A stretch of 64,000 nt of DNA, from positions 102,692,501 to 102,756,500 of the forward strand of contig CM075353.1 of NCBI GenBank assembly GCA_037693485.1, in the 5' to 3' direction. This stretch comes from Kitagawia praeruptora. Its lineage: Eukaryota; Streptophyta; Magnoliopsida; Apiales; Apiaceae. The position numbers and the translations under genes were made by a program. Below the pieces are notes generated by a model that saw only the letters and a program-made list of their open reading frames with translations, searched no databases and was not told the DNA's origin. Positions within the stretch are counted from its first letter, which is position 1. Every line of letters starts with the position of its first letter. Positions 9,705 to 22,000 of the stretch are shown here, piece by piece.

Positions 9705-12700
9705 TTTGCTTAAGTTGGAATTATCGAGGGTTGGGGAACCTTCGCACAGTTCGTGTGTTATGCGATCTTGTTAGAGATCGTAAACCCGATGTTTTATTCT
9801 TAGTTGAAACTATTTCCAAAGCTAGTAGAATAGAGGAACTTCGTGTGAAGATGGGTTTTGCAAGCTATTTCTCAGTAGATAGTATAGGTAGAAGTGGAGG
9901 TTTGGCAGTTTTTTGGAAGCGTAATGTGGACTATAGTATCACAGGGTATTCGCAGAATCATGCGGATCTTGTCTTTTGTGAAAGGAATGTTGCAGCCTGG
10001 AGGTTGTCATGTTTTTACGGTTATCCGGAGAGTGCTCGGAGAAGGAATTCGTGGGACTTAATTAGAACTCTAGCCGGGGTGTCTAATCTACCTTGGTGCA
10101 TCATAGGGGATTTTAATGATCTTCTATACAGTTCAGATAAAGAAGGCCAGCACTCACACCCTCAATCCTTAATGGATGGGTTTAGGGAAACCTTAGATGA
10201 TAGTCTCCTTTCAGAAATTGAATTGCAAGGGGGTTTGTTTACTTGGGAAAAGAGTCGAGGTACTGCAAGTTGGGTTAAAGAAAAACTGGACAGAGCATTT
10301 GCAACCACGACATGGTGGTCAAAATTTCCTCTTTGTCGTCTTTCTGTTCTTACAGCAACGGTGTCAGACCATGATCCAATTATACTTGACTTGCTTAATG
10401 TTGCTATTTCGCAGAAGGATTTTAGGTTCAAGTTTGAGAACACTTGGCTAAAAGAACCAACATTTTTGAAGGATGTTACTGCTCATTGGGAATCGATTCC
10501 TGTAACACATCTCTTGCCCAAGCTCATGTCTGTCTCGGGGTTTATGGCGAAATGGGGACGGGTTTTCTTTAATAAATTCAAGGAGAAAGTCAAGAATCAA
10601 AAGCATGTTTTGGATTCTATTCGGGATAAAATTGATGATGTAAGTGTGAAACAATTTCTGATTGAGAAGGAAAAGCTTAACGAGATTTTGATGCATGAGG
10701 AAATATATTGGAAACAGAGAGCTAAACTTTTTTCGTTAAAGGAGGGTGATGACAATACACGATTTTTCCATGCTTGTGCTTCTGTTCGGATAAAGTCGAC
10801 TCAATTAAAGTTTTTAGAAATAGAGGATGGTCATCGTGTAGAAACTTTGGAAGAAATGGGAGAGGTTGTGAAGGGTTACTTTGAAGGGGTGTTTAAAGAA
10901 CCAGAAACGCAGAATGTGAATACTTCTATGGAAGTCCCAAGAATGGTCACTAAAGAACAAAACAGGATGTTGACAAATTAAGGATGTTACATTCGAGGAA
11001 TTCACTATTGTTTTGAAGCAAATGCACCCGGATAAGGCTTCCGGGCTGGATGGACTCAACCCGGCTTTTTATCAGAACTTCTGGAATCTGATGGGCAAGG
11101 AGGTATTTGAATGTTGTCGAGCATGGCTGAAAGATTGTAAGTTTCCTGCAGATTTGAACAGTACTAACATAGTTCTTATCCCAAAAATCGAACAGGCATG
11201 TCGTTTGAAGGATCTAAGACCTATAGCATTGTGTAATGTGCTTTATAAAATTATTGCTAAGGTTCTGACGAATAAACTACGACTGATTCTCCCTGGTCTT
11301 ATCTCAGAGTCTTAATCAGCCTTTATAGCAGGTAGAAGCATCACTGATAATGTGGTGGTGGCTTTTGAGCTTATTCATCATATGAAAAGGAAAGGGCGAA
11401 GTCAAGAGGGAGAGGTAGCTCTTAAACTGGACATCAGTAAAGCATACGACAGAGTTAACTGGAAATATCTAAAGCAAAGAATGATAAGTATGGGATTTTG
11501 TAGAAGATGGATTGAGTGATATTTGCTTGAATGGCTCTACTGTAGGCCCGATTTATCCTCGTAGAGGTCTTCGACAAGGGGATCCCTTATCCCCCTATTT
11601 GTTTCTGTTTTGTGTCGAGGGGTTGTCTAATGCATTAGATAGAGCTAAGAAAGTGGGTTAATTCATGGTTGTCATGTTAGCCCAACTGCCCCCGAAATTA
11701 CACACCTTCTTTTTGCAGACGATAGTTTCTTATTCTTTCGTGCAAATAGGGAGGAAGCTAGATGTGTGAGGGATATATTGAAAGGCTATGAGGACATCTC
11801 AGGCCAATCCGTTAACCTTCAGAAATCCGGAGTCTTCTTTTGTGCTAATGTTCGCAGGGATAAACAGGAGGAGCTGGGTAGTATTCTGGGAGTTCAAAAT
11901 GAGATTACGAATAGCAAGTACTTGGGGTTGCCTTCTATGGTGGGGAGATCGAAGAAGAGAACGTTTGGTTTTATAAAGGAGAGAGTGAATAAAAGAATCC
12001 AAGGTTGGAGAGCTAAACCTATCTCAAGGGGGGAGGAAATCTGTGTTGATTAAGAACGTGGCGCAGTCTATCCCATCGTATTGTATGTCTTGTTTTGTTT
12101 TGCCCAAACCTATGTGCCAAGAAATCGAACGCATGTTTAATAAGTACTGGTGGGTTTCAAGCTCAAATCAGGGTCGAGGGATTAAATGGCATTCGTGGGA
12201 TAACATGAGCATGTCAAAAGATAAGGGTGGTATGGGGTTTAGAAGTCTTCAAGGGTATAATTTAGCTCTTGTTGGGAAGCATGTTTGGAAATGTCTTAAT
12301 AATCCAAGTCTTCTTGTCTCTCGGGTGCTTAAAGCGCGTTACTTTCCTGATGTGCATATTCTAAAGGCTGCTAAGGGCAGGGGTCCAGTTACATTTGGGA
12401 AGGGATTTGGACTGCAAAAGAATCTCTTAAGTCTGGGTTTAGATGGGTCGTTAAAGACGGTAAGGAGATAGTGGCTGTGAAAGACCCTTGGTTGAGAGCA
12501 AAGAAAGATTACCGTGTTGACTACCTTCATATTTATGAGGGAAGAAATGAGCTTGTCTCATCTTTATTTCATCCTGGTACAAAGCTGTGGGATGAGAGCA
12601 GAGTCAGAGACATGTTTAGTGCAGTAGATGCAGCAGATATTCTGGCAATTTCTGTGCCCCCACGCGATGTTGGTGATAGAGTAGCATGGTCCAGGTCTAA

Positions 12701-13752
12701 GAATGGTTTATATGATGTTAAGACTGGATATCAGTTGTGGCACGATCAACATATTGGTGATAATTTGGTGCCTCAGTCGGGTGGTTGGAGTCGCCTTTGG
12801 AAGCTTCATGTTCCACATAAGATAAAGATCTTTATGTGGCGCATCTGCAGGAATAATCTACCAGTTCGTGATCGTCTTAAAGCGAATGGTGTGTTGTTAC
12901 CTGTCACTTGTCCTATGTGTAATACAGATGTAGAAGACATTCTGCATCTCTTCTTTGAATGCCAGTTTGCAGAAAGTTGTTGGAGATTAATGGGTTTAAC
13001 TTTTGATATGAGAAATGTCATGTCTGTTCAGGAGTGGTTTTTGCAAAAGTTTTCTGAGGCATCTTTTGAGGAATTGGGGAAAATCTGCATAGTGTTATGG
13101 GGAGTGTGGTACTGGAGGAATAAGCGAGTATGGGAAAGCAAGACAATTACTCCGAATTTAGCTATGGAAGGTAGCTTTCATATAGTAGAAGAATGGAGGA
13201 AAGTTAGGGGAAGAGGTAAGGAAACTGCAGGTGCTGGAGTTAGTATGCTTGAGAAGGCAGAAGCTAAATGGGTGAAGCCGGAAGAGGGTACGCTGAAACT
13301 AAATGTGGATGCTTCGTTTTATAAAGATGCAGAAACTTTTACTGTTGGTATGCTTATTCGTGATCACACAGGCCATTTCTTAGAAGGAAGATCTTTGACA
13401 CTGGTATCGCCTGGCAATGTTCTGGAAGCAGAAAGCATTGGGATAAGAGAGGCTCTTTCTTGGGTAAAAGCGAGACAGGTCGGCAAAGTAGTGATTGAAT
13501 CAGACTCTATGGTAGCTATGCAGGCAGTTGGTGGTGATGCTGTTAATCTCTTGGAGGGTTGGACATGTTACTGAACACTGCAAAACTCTCCTACAAAGCA
13601 TGCCTGAGGTATGTGTTCGCCACATTCGAAGACATGCAAACGGGATGGCTCATGGCTTAGCAAAAATTCCTTGTTTGATAGATTGTTTTTCTGTATTTAC
13701 GTCTCGTCCTACACATCTGTTGGAGACTTATATAAGTGATCTTTCTATTTAA
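9701..13752 (+). pseudogene. LINE ORF2, endonuclease / reverse transcriptase / RNase H (broken)
   Basis: Domain order: APE-type endonuclease (9701-10400; WNYRGLGN, IGDFNDLL, SDHDPI), a linker, reverse transcriptase (11013-11900; DKASGLDGLNP, LKLDISKAYDRVNW, RQGDPLSPYLF, LLFADDSFLF), a C-terminal zinc-binding RT segment (12790-12975; HKIKIFMWR, CPMC), and a plant-type RNase H (13290-13690; LNVDASF, ESDSM). The frame is cut by stops near 10979, 11315, 11517 and 11658, a shift near 12040, a stop near 12470 and a shift near 13560. The protein would have nicked target DNA and copied the element RNA; this copy cannot. RNase H at the end is typical of a subset of plant L1 elements. Confidence 0.9.
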
Positions 13753-13797
13753 TGAAGAATTTTATTTGGTTTCAAAAAAAAAACTATGTTTTTTGTT

Positions 13798-14088
13798 TGT
13801 CCCAATATGTAAAATGCTCTGATTCAATTTCTAAATGAACTCTATATGTTCGTTGGAGTTTTTCCCGTAACCGCATTTTGGTGGAACCAATTATATTTGA
13901 GATTGTATATTGGCGAATGTCTAAGTTATGATGTGTAGATGATTATATATTTTTTTAGATTTAATAAAAATTGTTTTTGGTTCATCAGATTCCGGATTGT
14001 TGGCCGGAATTGGTGGTTTAAATTTTCTTTGTAAATTCTAAGTTAGTGTACGTGTATATAAGGTTGTTATTAAGTAGTTTATATAGAG
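13798..14088. other. Non-coding interior of the CACTA-like element, right of the LINE
   Basis: AT-rich sequence without a recognisable gene, continuing the host element after the LINE target duplication. Confidence 0.45.
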
Positions 14089-14571
14089 TAGCACTCTATG
14101 GAGAACCATCTTACGTGGAGATCCGTGTGAACCCTCTGATTCTGCAGCAGAACCAAATTTTTTTAATTTTTTTTTCCTGATTCTGTAACAGAACCAAATT
14201 TTTCAAAAAAAAAAATTCTGAAGCTGCCACATCATCACTGCTGCCGTGGCAGTGCCACGTCACTTGCCACATCATCATTGCTGACGTGGCAGTGCCACGT
14301 GGCAGTACCACGTTGTCGATGACATCATTATTGATACCGTAGCTCTGCCACTTCAGCCGTGATACCGTGGCAGGTGACGTGGCACTGTCACGTCAGCAGG
14401 TCTGCTACATTAGCTTTTGTCCAGAATTTTTTTTTTTGTAGAACCAAAAATTTTTTTATAGAACAAAAAAAAATAGAACTTTGGTTCTGTAATAGAATCA
14501 GAAATTAGTGTGGAATAACCGAATAAGTGGTTCTCCACGGTTCTTCACGTAAGATGGTTCTCTATAGAACA
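14089..14571. mobile_element. MITE with GC-rich CACGTGGCA core
   Basis: Near-perfect inverted ends. The left reads CTATGGAGAACCATCTTACG; the right, reverse complemented, reads CTATAGAGAACCATCTTACG, and the match continues inward through CGTG. The middle holds a dense run of CCACGTCA, TGCCACGT and CACGTGGCA words (14225-14400) between A/T tracts. There is no coding capacity. The target duplication is not clear, so the superfamily is not assigned. Confidence 0.6.
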
Positions 14572-16052
14572 ATGGCCAGTGCACATAATTGATTGGGATT
14601 TTTCTGGGCAAATTTTCGAGTCACTGGAATCTTGAGAAGTTGTCGTAGTCTTGCTAAAAAAATTTCTGGACAGAAGTTACGACGATTGTTCATCGTGAAA
14701 GCCGTCGTAAATTATTCATATTTCGTCTAACTTACGACGGAAAATTCGTCATAAATTATTGATTTATTGTTAAAGATATTTTTATTTTCTTTTATTTTTA
14801 AAATGAAACTGGGCCATAATTGAACTTACGACGGAAAATTTCGTCGAACTGGTGTCGCAAGTTTTTCAATTATTTTAATACCAACATGGGCCCCATTGGT
14901 TTAAACTTATGACGAAAAATTATACTTGTGATGAAAATATTTACTTGTGATGAAAATCCGAACTTGAGACTCGTGGAAAAATGACGAAATTTTTCCGTCA
15001 ATTGGACCTATTGCGACGATTTCAATGTAAAATTTCCGTCGTAAATGGTCATTTTTCTTGTAATGAATGATCATTTTAAATAAAATGTGTAACAAGCGCT
15101 GCTTAGATCTTGTCTTTGTTCATGAGGATGATGGTGAAAGTGTACCAACTTTCTTACTAATGTTACGCTGCGATGGTTAATCTTTTGTTAATTTTTAGTA
15201 ACTTGCAACTAGGTCATCCACTTTTTAAAACTTTCAATAAAATCATCACACTTTTTAAAACTTTCAACTGGGTCACTGGCTATCACTAACGGAAATAAAC
15301 TGGACGAAAAGACGAAGCTTGTTGAGTTGGATGAAACAGATCCAAAGTGGCATATATATACATGTATGTTGTAGCTTTACAACCCGACCAAGTTGTTTCA
15401 CATAACTAACATAACTAAAATCCATGTATTCACCCCATCCATATAATAACACAAACATAGCAATTAATAAACATAACCAAACTCATGACTAATAACCCAA
15501 AAATGTTTATGACGGAGAGCTCGATTTTGATGATGGCTATGGGAGAGATTTCGACTGGAAAGATTTCAATTGATTTCGAGTTAGTAAGGATTTCGATCTA
15601 GTAATTTGAAATTCGATTGAGGTTAGTAGATTGATTTCGATTAAAGAATGTGAGAGAGTTGGTTAATTATAACATACAAGCAATTAAGAAGGGGGTGGTT
15701 CTAAATTTTTTAAATATAGGTTTATAAATTAGGATATGAATTACAAAGGACGTGGGTTACAACTGGACCGAGTTTATGATGGGGCGGGTTATTTTATTGA
15801 CGTGATAACAGCTGGTTTGGCACGAAAGGAGTTCCGTCTAAAATTAACAACATTTAATGATCGTGAAAGTTTTAATGATTAAAATGAATAATTTTCTTTG
15901 TTATGTGACTTGATTGAAAACTTTTTCAGTCGGATGATCAGTTGCAAGTTACTAGTCAGTTTAGTGACGAAAATGCCATTTAACTCTTAATTTTGGTCTT
16001 TTTTTGTACTTTATAGTTGGAGGTTGCGGGGAGGTTCGAAATTCCAATGGCT

Positions 16053-16671
16053 AACTAGCTTTGGGTGAGATTTTTGATTCTTGCATCCATTTTTTGGATG
16101 TTTTATGTCTCTCCTTTTCCAGTGGTTTGTGTTTTGTATGGTTTAGTATGTTTTGGGTGTTTTGTTTTGTTATTTTGATAATGATTCATTAGTGTCTTTG
16201 GAGATTTGAAAAGGCCGATTCGAGGCTGGGACGGTGGTGAATATTGCAAGACCTCACCTTTTCACAATAGAAGATTGTTCAACTTTTTGGGATTTCACTT
16301 ACAGCATGTCTATAGCTGCCTAGCTGGTACCCGACATGTAGATAATTGGGGTGTAAATTCTCCAACCCCAGTTTATGCAATTGGGGTTTCTGAACACTAG
16401 GCTACCAATGGTTCTTATGTGTTAAGGTCAATTATGATACTACTGTATTCAGGGATGTCGGTGCAATTTGGATTGATTGGGATGTCTTTAATTTCATTTT
16501 TAGTTTCAACAATGTTTAAATTCTGTTTGTTAAACGATCGGTAAACAAATCAGCTAATTGTGTTAGATTGTCATTTGTTTTTCAACCTAGTTGTATTGCA
16601 AGTTGGGGTTCTGTCCCAGATGTGTTTTGTTCTAATTAATAAGAACTGTTATATTTTCTTGGCAAAAAAAA
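16053..16671 (+). mobile_element. 5'-truncated LINE tail inserted in nucleoside hydrolase exon 3 (copy B)
   Basis: The sequence diverges from copy C exactly inside exon 3. It shows LINE-like 3' UTR composition and ends in a 10-A tract (16663-16672) after TATTTTCTTGGC. No target duplication could be fixed because another insertion follows. An RNase H-derived origin for the small frame at 16206-16400 is possible but not shown. Confidence 0.5.
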
Positions 16672-17140
16672 AATGATAATCGATAATAATTCAATTTATT
16701 TAATATGTTCATAGTTTTTTTTTTTGAAAACTAATATTTTCATAGTTACTTTTTAATTTTACATACTAATTTTTTATATTATTTTTTGAATTATTTTTTA
16801 ATTCAATTTAAAATTTTCTAAATATTCCATGTGATGCAATTATTAATTATGTATGATTTGATAACTAAAATTTACATATTTTTTAAAACCAAATCTTATT
16901 TTTTATATCAAGAATTTAAAATTTACACGAAGACGCATGTAAATAAATCTTTTTTTGTACTCGGTTACATTATGCATAATTTAAAATTTTATTTTTTATT
17001 AATTATCTAAAATTTCAAAAGCGAATTGTAGAGTATACTCAATTGATTAGAATATTTTTTGTAATTTTATCTATCCAATATTCTTGAAATAATATATATC
17101 AATATTTTATTTAGTCAAAAAAAGAAATAAAAGAGGAAGA
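16672..17140. other. AT-rich filler inside the nucleoside hydrolase insertion
   Basis: Very AT-rich sequence with no ORF, repeat boundary or known motif that I can support. It has no counterpart in copy C, so it is inserted DNA. Confidence 0.45.
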
Positions 17141-17860
17141 GACAAGAAGTGAATATGTGGTTTATCTTATAGGATTTTTAAACAAATCTCAAAATTAATT
17201 GTAGCACAGTTGGTTGTGACATGAGTTTGAGAGAAGAAGGTAAGTGGTTCGAATCTAACCATCAACATAATTTCATTATTTTTTATATAAATATAAAATA
17301 ATGGTATTTTTGTAAATTTTGAAATTGTAAGGGTAAAATCGTAACTTCACAATTATTAAAATGGCAAAGTTTGCACTTGTGTTGAAGTTAAGTGAATATG
17401 TGGTTTATCTTATAGGATTTTTAAATAATTCTCAAAATTAAGTGTAGTACAGTTGGTTATGATATGAGTTTGAGAGAAAGAGGTCAATGGTTCAAATCCA
17501 ACCATCAACATTATTTCACTACTTTTTATATAATTATTAAAGAGAAAACTGGGCCTGAGGTAGTCCTCAGGCAATCTTCCTGAGGTTAAAAGATTTTTTT
17601 CCTATAAATCAAATGGCCCCGCAGGGGCAATTTTATAAATATAAATTTTTTTATAGTAATTAACATATATAGCCTTAGAATATATTGTAAATCTTTTAAC
17701 CTCAGGGGAAAACCCTGAGGACAACCTCAGGCACCTCAAGCCCATTATTAAGTAATGGTTTTTTTGTAATTTTTGAAATTATAGGGGTAAAATCATAACT
17801 TCACAATCATTAAAATGGTAAACTTTGCTCTTGTGTGTTGAAGTTTAATATATAGTAATA
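17141..17860 (+). mobile_element. Two direct copies of a tRNA-like SINE unit
   Basis: A unit of about 255 bases beginning GTGGTTTATCTTATAGGATT is repeated at about 17157 and 17400. Each copy has a polymerase III A-box-like stretch (TGTAGCACAGTTGG at 17200; TGTAGTACAGTTGG at 17443) followed about 35 bases later by a B-box-like GGTTCGAATCTAA (17247) or GGTTCAAATCCAA (17490). This is the head of a tRNA-derived SINE. The second copy is interrupted by a foldback MITE. The tail (TAGGGGTAAAATC and onwards) is shared by both. Confidence 0.5.
17562..17747. mobile_element. Foldback MITE in the second SINE copy
   Basis: Long imperfect inverted ends: GGGCCTGAGGT...CCTGAGGTTAAAAGAT on the left and ATCTTTTAACCTCAGG...ACCTCAAGCCC on the right, absent from the first SINE copy. 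An ATTATTAA direct repeat lies near both sides, about 15 bases out on the left, so the exact ends and superfamily are uncertain. Confidence 0.55.
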
Positions 17861-18779
17861 GAGTAATAGAAGAATCTCATGCACAATCATGGTATTACAT
17901 TCTTTTACTCCAACTACACTGTTTATTAATTTGAAGGGCTTGGATTTAGTAAAATTTTCATTTTCCTAGAGTTGTCTTATTTTTAATCGGCAAGAACGAT
18001 TTGTTTCTTATCGTTACCGTTCACACAATTTTTCTTTGCTTCATATAACAAGGTACAAAACTGTGCATCGATCGCTGATTTTGTGCATGGTGTGGATGGA
18101 CTCAAAAACCAGAATTTTCCTCTACCAAAAGAAAAATCAGTTAAACAATCAGCTGCTGAGTTTCTTATTGAGCAAACTAATCAAAACCTTGACAAAGTCA
18201 CTGTGGTAGCGTGGGGCCCTCTTACAGACATTGCATTGGTTAGACTCTTTTAGTTTTTGTCAACTTTTAATCTGTCTATGTTTTCAAATATTTAGAGCAT
18301 TAACGTGTATCACCAGCTTTACATGGCAAATTTTTATTTATTTATCTATTACTATGAATTAATGTGGCGAGAATTTTCTACTTCAAATTGATTGTTCAGC
18401 TTGATTCCAATGTTATCAAAAATGTGGGGGAAATATTTATTCTTGGCAGTGCCTTTTCAATCAATCCAGCGACTGAAGTGTATTCAATTCAGGTTTGGAT
18501 GAATTAATAATAATATAATAATTCATGAATTTTATAAAAAAAATTATTGATTTTAATTTTACACGGATTCTTATAGAATTGATGTAGAATTCGATAGATT
18601 TTGAGACATTTATGAACAATCCATCAAAATCTCATAAATTTTGGCCGGATTTCAAAACATAAAAAATACACTTGCAAATTCTTCAAAATTCACAATTTTA
18701 ATAAATCAAAAGAAGTCCATGGATTTTTTAATACCACCAGATTGTAATGAATTTTTTAAAAAATACCATGAGATTTGAA

Positions 18780-18892
18780 AAGATATTTTAAAATCCAAAT
18801 TGAATATCATCATATTTAAAGGATTTTTAAAAATCCAATTTGAATACCATCAAATATAAAGGATTTTTTAAAATCCAAATTGAATACCCATG
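18780..18892. repeat. ~38-bp tandem repeats left of the gypsy element
   Basis: Repeats of the form GGATTTTTAAAAATCCAA-TTGAATACCATCA lie downstream of nucleoside hydrolase exon 5. The same block lies at 58880-59060 in unit C. About 88 bases of it (18803-18890) are also repeated at 28639-28726, directly beyond the other end of the gypsy element. Confidence 0.7.
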
Positions 18893-19988
18893 TGTTGTGG
18901 AATAGAAACTAGGTTATGAATATTGCGGCTAGGTTTATGTGTATTTAAGGCTAGGGTGAGTGAGCTTCGTGCTTTTAATGGTTGTTCTTGCGTTCGAGAC
19001 TGATCGGTCCTCACAAGATGCCTACGTATCTCTGTATTGCTAGAGAATCAAGCCAACGTAGTTCTAGAATGAGGGGTCAGGCCCTTATATAGGCTGAGAA
19101 GCCTTAGAATTATGGTAGGAGTAGGTGTCTTAGTGAGCAAGCCACCGCCTCAAGTAGGGCTGGAAAACGGATAATACGGATACGGATACAGCCATATCCG
19201 AATCCGGATCCGTTTTTTACAACCGTATCCGTATCCGTATTCGAATCCGGGAATATCCGACAAAACTTTACCCGAATCCGAATCCGGCAGATATTATCCG
19301 GATTCGGATAATATCCGGATCCGAATCCGTTTTGCAAAAAAATAATTATTTTTTTTTCTGAAATTTTCATTATTATAAAAAACATGCATTTTTTGCAAAA
19401 AAAAAAAAAACAGACATATTAAAGAGATACTCGGTTCTAATTTACAAATTACAAAAACCATATCCATATTAAAAATGTATTAAAAATATATATTTCCAAA
19501 TTAAAAATGTATTAAAAATATATTAAAAATATATTATATATAATTACTTTCGGATACGGATATTTTCGGATACGGATGTACCCGTATCCATATCCGTATC
19601 CTAAACTCTCGGATTCAGATACGGATAATATCCGATTGACTCCGGATACGGATAATATCCGTTTTTTCCCAGATACGAATACAGATATTTCGGACCGATA
19701 TCGGATTTTTCGGATTTTTTTTCCAGCTCTAGCCTCAAGGAAGGTTCTAGACCCCTTCCTTGTAGGAATAAGTTTCCATGTTGAGATATGTATCTTGGAG
19801 GCTAAGCCAGGCAAGAGTTATATCTATGTTTGACTCTTATTTGTTAAGCTGTTTATTATCCCTAATATTAATTACGAAATTAATATTATAAATAGGGTTT
19901 GGGCCCATCTGGTGGGCCCCACGTTTGGACCATTCTAGGTCTAATTAATGCCACATTAAATGTGTCTTTAGAGCTTACTTTTAGCCCA
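18893..19988 (-). repeat. 3' LTR of the gypsy element, interrupted by an hAT MITE
   Basis: Without the insertion at 19155-19731 and its 8-bp duplication this LTR is 511 bases, equal to the 5' LTR at 28128-28638. A purine-rich tract (on the minus strand, AGTTGGGGAGCAAATGATA) lies just outside at 19989-20007, in the position of the polypurine primer. Confidence 0.9.
19155..19731. mobile_element. hAT-type MITE full of CGGATA repeats
   Basis: Ends are TAGGGCTGGAAAA (19155) and TTTTCCAGCTCTA (ending 19731), with the perfect 8-bp target duplication GCCTCAAG (19147-19154, 19732-19739) expected for hAT. The arms carry dense CGGATACGGATA and TATCCG words, so the single strand can fold extensively. 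The intact gypsy LTR at 28385 shows the empty site. Open frames across it are composition artefacts. Confidence 0.93.
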
Positions 19989-20099
19989 TATCATTTGCTC
20001 CCCAACTTCTAGGAAAACTGATCAGGTTTCCCTTGAATTTATAACGGCCTTATTCGAGACTTGGGTCAGGGTTCATTGCTCTTACGTGAGTATTTTCAA

Positions 20100-22000
20100 C
20101 AATATCATCTTAACATAAAGCGTGGAGCGACCGACGCATTTACGGCACTACACAGCGCTAATCAGCCTTAAACAACGTTTAAACAGTGTTAAACGATGTT
20201 AAACGGCATAAAACGGCACTAATAGCACTAATCGACGCTAATCTGTGCTTAAATGACACTAATCTATGCTAATCGGCACTAATCTGTGCTTAAACGACAC
20301 TAATTTGTGCTAATCGGCACTAATCTGTGCTAATCGGCACTAATATGTGCTTAAATGACACTAATCTGTGCTAATCAGCACTAATCTATGCTAATATTGA
20401 CCTCGTTTCAGCACTGGAAATCATCTGAGATTCGCTGAATTCAAGTTCTGGGACCACAAACTACCCGTGATCGGCCGGATCAACGGGTAGCTCGTGGTCG
20501 GCTAGCCCGTGATCGGCCGAAGGCCTCCCGGACACGGTGGTCGGCCAGCTCGTGGTCTTCCGACTCGTGGTCGGCCAGCTCGTGGTCTTCCGACTCGTGG
20601 TCGGCCGAGGCTCCCCAAAGTGCCGTGGTCGGCCGCTTGGTGGTCGGCTATGGCCCTCCGGGTGTCGTGGTTGGATAGGAAACCCGGACCTGAAAACAAT
20701 CTGTGGTCTTGAAAAGGATGATGGATCTAGGATCTAAAATCATCCGTGATCTTAAGGATCAAGAATCTTGATCTTGATCTCAAGTCACTATTTTGGTCAT
20801 TCGTGACTTTGTTATCTTAAGGATCAAGAATCTTGATCTTGATCTCAAATCATCCGTGATCTCAAGGAGAATCATGGATCTGGGATCTAAAATTATCCGT
20901 GATCTTAAGGATCAAGAATCTTGATCTTGATCTCAAGTCATCAGTTTGGTCATTCGTGACTTCGTTATCTTAAGGATCAAGAATCTTGATCTTGATCTCA
21001 AATCATCTGTGATCTCAAGGAGAATCATGGATCTGGGATCTAAAATTATCCGTGATCTTAAGGATCAAGAATCTTGATCTTTATCTCAAGTCATCAGTTT
21101 GGTCATTCGTGACTTCTAATGATATTACTCCTTAATTTACAATTAGCACTGCTAATCTTGTGCTTAAGGCTAAACTCGTTACTTAACTTCTTAAGCGCAA
21201 TCATCCTTTCGAAATTCATCCGTTTCGTGATTTTAGAAAATATATCAGCTGTTTCTTCTCTGGCTTGTATGAATTATAACGATTCTTTCTATAGAACGCA
21301 GATAATTTCTGTCCTTTTTTCATCTATAAATGATAGATGACCTGTAAACGACGTTTAATCGATGTTAAACGACGCTAAACGGCACTAAATAGTGCTAAAT
21401 GGCACTAAATGACACTAAACGGTGCTAAAATTAATTCTGTCCTCGTACTAATTTTCACGTTCATTATGCCAAGATTGAAGTTAAATACCAACTCACAGAT
21501 CCGGACTGAAAATCAATCTTGGTCAGCCGAAAATCTCGAGGACAGGACCAAGATCACCCGTGATCGGCTGGAGCTACGGACAAGCCGTGGTCGGCCAATC
21601 AGAGGTCGGCTGAATCCCCTTCAAGCACCATGGTCAGCCTGCTCCTGGTCGGCGAAGCTCCCCATGCACCGTGGTCGGCCTGCTCGTGATCGGCTGGAGC
21701 TACGGAACCCGGACCTAAAACCAACCGTGGTCTTAGAAAGTTATGGACCTAAAATCATTCGTGTTCAAACGGCGCTAATCGGCGCTAAATGGCACTAAAT
21801 GGTGCTAGTAGCACTAACAGCACTAAATGGTACTAACGACACTGAATAGCGCTGAAAGGCACTAAACGACGCTAGTCGACGCTAACAGCACTAAATGGTG
21901 CTAAATTTTAATTTCGGCTTCGTTCGTGCCTTGGCTCAGAATTGAAAATCAGTCTTGGTATGTTGATGGAGGTGTTTGCTATGCCTTGAAGGGTTTCGTG
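20100..22000. repeat. Repeat-filled 3' untranslated region of the gypsy element
   Basis: Four kinds of short tandem repeat are visible: CACTAATCTGTGCTTAAACG-like words (20150-20400, again 21340-21430 and 21770-21905), CTCGTGGTCGGCCAG units (20480-20660, again 21540-21700), a ~153-bp unit starting ATGGATCT(A/G)GGATCTAAAA (20718, 20874, 21027), and TCTTGATCTTGATCT blocks inside it. There is no coding signal. Long repetitive 3' regions are known from Tat and Ogre elements. The part 22001-22560 is unique and shows no integrase. Confidence 0.7.

Larger units (their letters stand above)
8460..13782 (+). mobile_element. Full-length plant L1-type LINE, inactivated
   Basis: A 5.3-kb non-LTR retrotransposon with 5' UTR, ORF1, ORF2 and a short poly(A) tail (13774-13782). 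It is flanked by a 15-bp target duplication ACTATGTTTTTTGTT (8445-8459 and 13783-13797). The long duplication and full 5' end show a complete target-primed integration. ORF1 is open; ORF2 is broken by several stops and shifts. Confidence 0.92.
7067..15064. mobile_element. CACTA-like element (right end visible) hosting a LINE and a MITE
   Basis: Both flanks (7068-7340 and 14640-15064) carry many copies of ACTTACGACGAAAA and its complement, typical of CACTA subterminal repeats. The right end, read inward, is CATTACAAGAAAAATG, a one-base variant of the common CACTACAAGAAAAA terminus. It abuts nucleoside-hydrolase intron sequence that is uninterrupted in unit C near 57105. No matching left terminus is seen at 7067, and the corresponding 4 kb of unit C (about 53000-57100) is missing here, so the left junction is probably a deletion. 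No transposase ORF was found. Confidence 0.55.
15065..18492 (+). pseudogene. Inosine/uridine nucleoside hydrolase gene, copy B (split by insertions, 5' exons missing)
   Basis: This aligns along its length with copy C (57127-58640). Intron sequence runs 15065-16016. Exon 3 starts at 16017 (LEVAGRFEIPMA) and is interrupted at about 16053 by a LINE fragment and other insertions; its end resumes at about 17869-17891. Exon 4 (18053-18238) is open and reads ASIADFVHGVDGL, SAAEFLIEQ, VTVVAWGPLTDIAL. Exon 5 (18400-18492) reads NVGEIFILGSAFSINPA. These match the IU-nucleoside hydrolase family, cytosolic enzymes that release ribose from inosine, xanthosine or uridine. Exons 1-2 with the catalytic DTDxGIDDA motif are absent, replaced by CACTA-like DNA. 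Downstream sequence continues to 18890 and, after a gypsy insertion, from 28639. Confidence 0.8.

Noticed and set aside
19512..19833. ORFs with YPYPYP or YGYGYG runs
   Set aside because: Composition artefact of the CGGATA-rich hAT MITE.
20502..20737. Three overlapping ORFs on both strands rich in R, G and P
   Set aside because: All are readings of the CTCGTGGTCGGCC tandem repeat in the gypsy 3' region.
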